A stretch of 64,000 nucleotides of DNA from Forficula auricularia (Eukaryota; Arthropoda; Insecta; Dermaptera; Forficulidae), in contig JALMQS010000881.1 in the NCBI GenBank assembly GCA_024734495.1, positions 62,001-126,000 of the forward strand, in the 5' to 3' direction. The position numbers and the translations under genes were made by a program. Positions 61,451 to 64,000 of this stretch are shown piece after piece; the stretch's first letter is position 1, and every line of letters begins with the position of its first letter. Below the pieces are notes generated by a model, which saw only the letters and a list, made by a program, of their open reading frames with translations, had not been told where the DNA came from and made no database searches.

Positions 61451-63950
61451 GTAAGTTGAAAAAAAAACATTTTTAATAAGAAATTTTTTTAGCTCAGAAA
61501 ATTAATATATTAAAATGGAGGGGCGGTAGGTAGTAAGTGAATGTCAAGTGACACCCAAACTACATATTTTGATAAGTGTTATATTTTGTGTATAAAAAAA
61601 GGACCGTTTTTTCTTTAGGTATTATTTTCTCTTAGTAGTTTTTGTCAATCTTCCAATTACGATTATTGATAGAATAGAAGTAAAATTTTGTTGAACTTAA
61701 ATTAACATCTTATTTTTACAAGTTGCAGATTGTGACTTGTAGAATATTAATATTTTTAGTTATTTCGATTTACAATTTCAAAGGTCTATTGTCTTCATCT
61801 TCAGAGTTTGTTTATATAGAGATTACCTCATCGAGTAATAACGCTAATATTAAAAGTAAAAGGTATATTGTAGCAAGGCCATGAAGAGAAAAAAATTTCG
61901 AGGGAGGTTTTAACCACCGAGGGGTTAGAGAAAATTATGGATAAACTTCTAGAAGTAAAACCTCCCACTACCCCAGATTGTTTTTTTTACTAATATCAAA
62001 GTATTTTTTCGTTTATTATATTTTTATTGAGGGTTTATTTATATCCTGTAAAACTTCGATTTATACCTCAACATTTCGGGAGGGGGGTTCTAATACTATA
62101 ACCTCTCCCCGCTTGCTAAGGCCTTGAATTGTAGGTGCCAAAAATTGACGTCCTTACTACTAAAGTACTAATCTAATTACCTTTAAAATTTCACGTGGTT
62201 CTTGAATTCTTGCCAATATGATTATAATTTAATAATAATAACCCAAATTTATAAATTATTTTATACTTTTTAGCGTCAAGTAATTATGTTTTTGCAATTT
62301 TTAGGGTTCCGTAGCTATTAGGAAGACTTATGATTTCGAGATTTCATCATTCCTGCATAATATCTCTTACACTGTGATAAAATTATTACCTAGACTCTTA
62401 ATTTTGGGAATACAATTTTTTTTGTGCATCCTATAGAGCGGAATACTTTTGGATAGGTCTTTTAAAATCCTAATACACCTGTTATGTATAGATTTTATTT
62501 TGAAACGCCATTCACCCGTTATGTGTCTACAAATTGGCCAGCATTACCCCTAACTAATTTTTTAGCCCTTTGATTTAAAAAACCTCTAAAATTGATGAAA
62601 GTAGCTTAATGAGAGTACTTACGATAAAAAATTATTTTACTATAAAATAATTTGGATGATAAATGAAAAACTACGAAACTCTTGAAACCGGAGTCCCATA
62701 TTCTTGGATAAAGTGATGTATTAACAAAACAAGTATCCTTCTATGCATGAGAACATTTAATATCGTTTCAACAATAAAATAACGATTTATTTTTTTATAC
62801 ACATTTTCTCTATTATTATAAGACCCTTGATCTTTCAAGTCTAACTAAAATATAGGTAGTGAGATTTTCCTATTTGCCCCTTCATGGTAGGCTTTTCTCC
62901 CCACCTAGATCTTGACATCTAAACATTACATAATTTTATTTAACTTAGCTTCTCTATCTTTGCCTCATGCCTCATGTGATAACATCCCCCTTGTGCTAAT
63001 ATTTTAGAGTTACAAAAATTGTCAAAAACTGCCATTTTATTAGCATCTGCCAAATTTCATTATTCTAAATTCTTCCTTAGTGGATATATAATAAATAAAA
63101 ACAATTCCCCCCTAACTTTATAGGGCTGTAAATTGGAGAGGAAGGGGTTTTGAACTACAAATTATATGTAAGATCCTGTTTAATTTTTGCTTGAAAAATC
63201 AGACTTTAAAATATTTAGCATCAATTTAAAAACACCCTGTATAAGCGTGATTATAATATTTTTTTTATTATTCATATAAATATTCCCATCACAGTTAATC
63301 ATAAGATAAACGTTCTCATGATAATATCCTAATTAATACCCTGTCTAACTAAAATATAGATAGTGCAATTTCCCTATTTGGACTAGTGCGCCCCTTCGGA
63401 GCAGGCTTTTCTCTCCACTTGAGAATAAATCCAGACCCAGACAAAAACTAATGCAGCTATTTTTATACTCCACATATAGTTAAGGATTATTTTTTTTCGA
63501 AGTTGCAGATCAAGAACCTCAGAGGTCTTTAACTCTCCTTTCTTATCCTTGAAAGTTTCCTTTCTACTTTTTATTCGTCATTAAATAATTTCATTTGATT
63601 AACTTTTGTCACATTTTTCAAAATACAATATCTGAAAATCTTTATTTCTTTTCCTTAATATATTTTATACATACAATATAGAAAATAAAAAAAAAGGATA
63701 TTCACTCCATAAATCCTTAAAAAGTGCTTAGTTGGAGGTAAGGCGCTACATTAAAACTTCGATCCGAGGTTTTTTCTAAATAAGTAAATCGATTCTGCAC
63801 GTATTTATTGTTCATTCGACCAATTATCGACATAGAAAACAGATATATAATGTATAAAATTCTTTCAGGGATGATTTCATAAATTTCTGTATCACTTTTT
63901 ATGTCAAGAGTTGTTTTCAAGGTTATTTCCTTTGCAAAATATTTTGCTCA
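61451..63950. other. Gene-free stretch with a diverged direct repeat
   Basis: Two related segments, at about 62838-62920 (CTAACTAAAATATAGGTAGT ... GTAGGCTTTTCTCCCCAC) and 63342-63425 (CTAACTAAAATATAGATAGT ... AGCAGGCTTTTCTCTCCAC), lie in direct orientation some 500 bases apart. Nothing else is recognised. Confidence 0.4.
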
Positions 63951-63951
63951 C

Positions 63952-63977
63952 CTATGTCAGGGTCACCCAAAACACTT
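63952..63977 (-). CDS. Possible 26-nt exon
   Basis: Minus strand: acceptor GTTTTTTTCACAG, then AAGTGTTTTGGGTGACCCTG with ACATAG, then donor GTGAGC. One frame gives SVLGDPDI. Both splice sites are good, but 26 bases cannot prove coding. It could be an upstream exon of the oxygenase gene or part of another gene. Confidence 0.25.
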
Positions 63978-64000
63978 CTGTGAAAAAAACAGGCCAAGTT

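Overview
The window is a very AT-rich stretch of an animal nuclear genome, most likely an insect. Genes are split by GT-AG introns, coding exons are small islands, and most of the sequence is transposon debris: mariner, hAT-like and TTAA-flanked elements, Helitron-like ends, tRNA-derived SINEs, LINE fragments and many long palindromic elements. There are no operons, tRNA genes or CRISPR arrays. A 100-base N gap lies at 31213-31312. The species cannot be named from the sequence.

Four protein-coding genes are supported by conserved residues and splice sites. (1) The 3' part of DNA polymerase lambda (POLL), + strand, six exons from 325 to 6298; its 5' part lies left of the window. (2) A membrane-anchored START/SRPBCC-like protein, - strand, three exons, 7924-13167. 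(3) LYAR, a nucleolar zinc-finger protein, + strand, 13867-24419, arranged head-to-head with gene 2; its first two introns do not join cleanly. (4) An isopenicillin-N-synthase-like 2-oxoglutarate/Fe(II) oxygenase, - strand, five exons seen between 34991 and 58626, with introns up to about 14 kb; its first exon(s) are not recognised here. One orphan exon (+, 61365-61450) and one possible 26-nt exon (-, 63952-63977) mark further gene structure at the right end. The four genes have no obvious common pathway.

Layout: 1-6.3 kb POLL with repeat-filled introns; 6.4-13.2 kb a SINE, a palindrome, a hAT-like element and TTAA elements in and around gene 2; 13.9-24.4 kb LYAR, with a 2-kb long-TIR transposon in intron 1 and a palindrome plus a tandem array in intron 3; 24.5-35 kb gene-free, with nested elements, an internally deleted mariner and the N gap; 35-58.6 kb the oxygenase, whose introns hold two 1.1-kb palindromes, several TIR elements and a Helitron-like element; 58.6-64 kb sparse.

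The most striking observation is a recurring RNA-like motif in at least six otherwise different repeat families: CTGANGA, one extra nucleotide, a self-complementary stem, GAAA, a short palindrome and a NUH triplet, flanked by sequences that pair with each other through an internal loop. This is the layout of a type I hammerhead self-cleaving ribozyme with a minimal stem III. The variable N (A, C, T and G are all seen) sits at the one core position where hammerheads tolerate any base. The extra nucleotide before stem II is off-consensus, so activity is unproven. Several of the palindromes carry the motif in their arms, which suggests they derive from Penelope-like or retrozyme-like units joined in inverted orientation.
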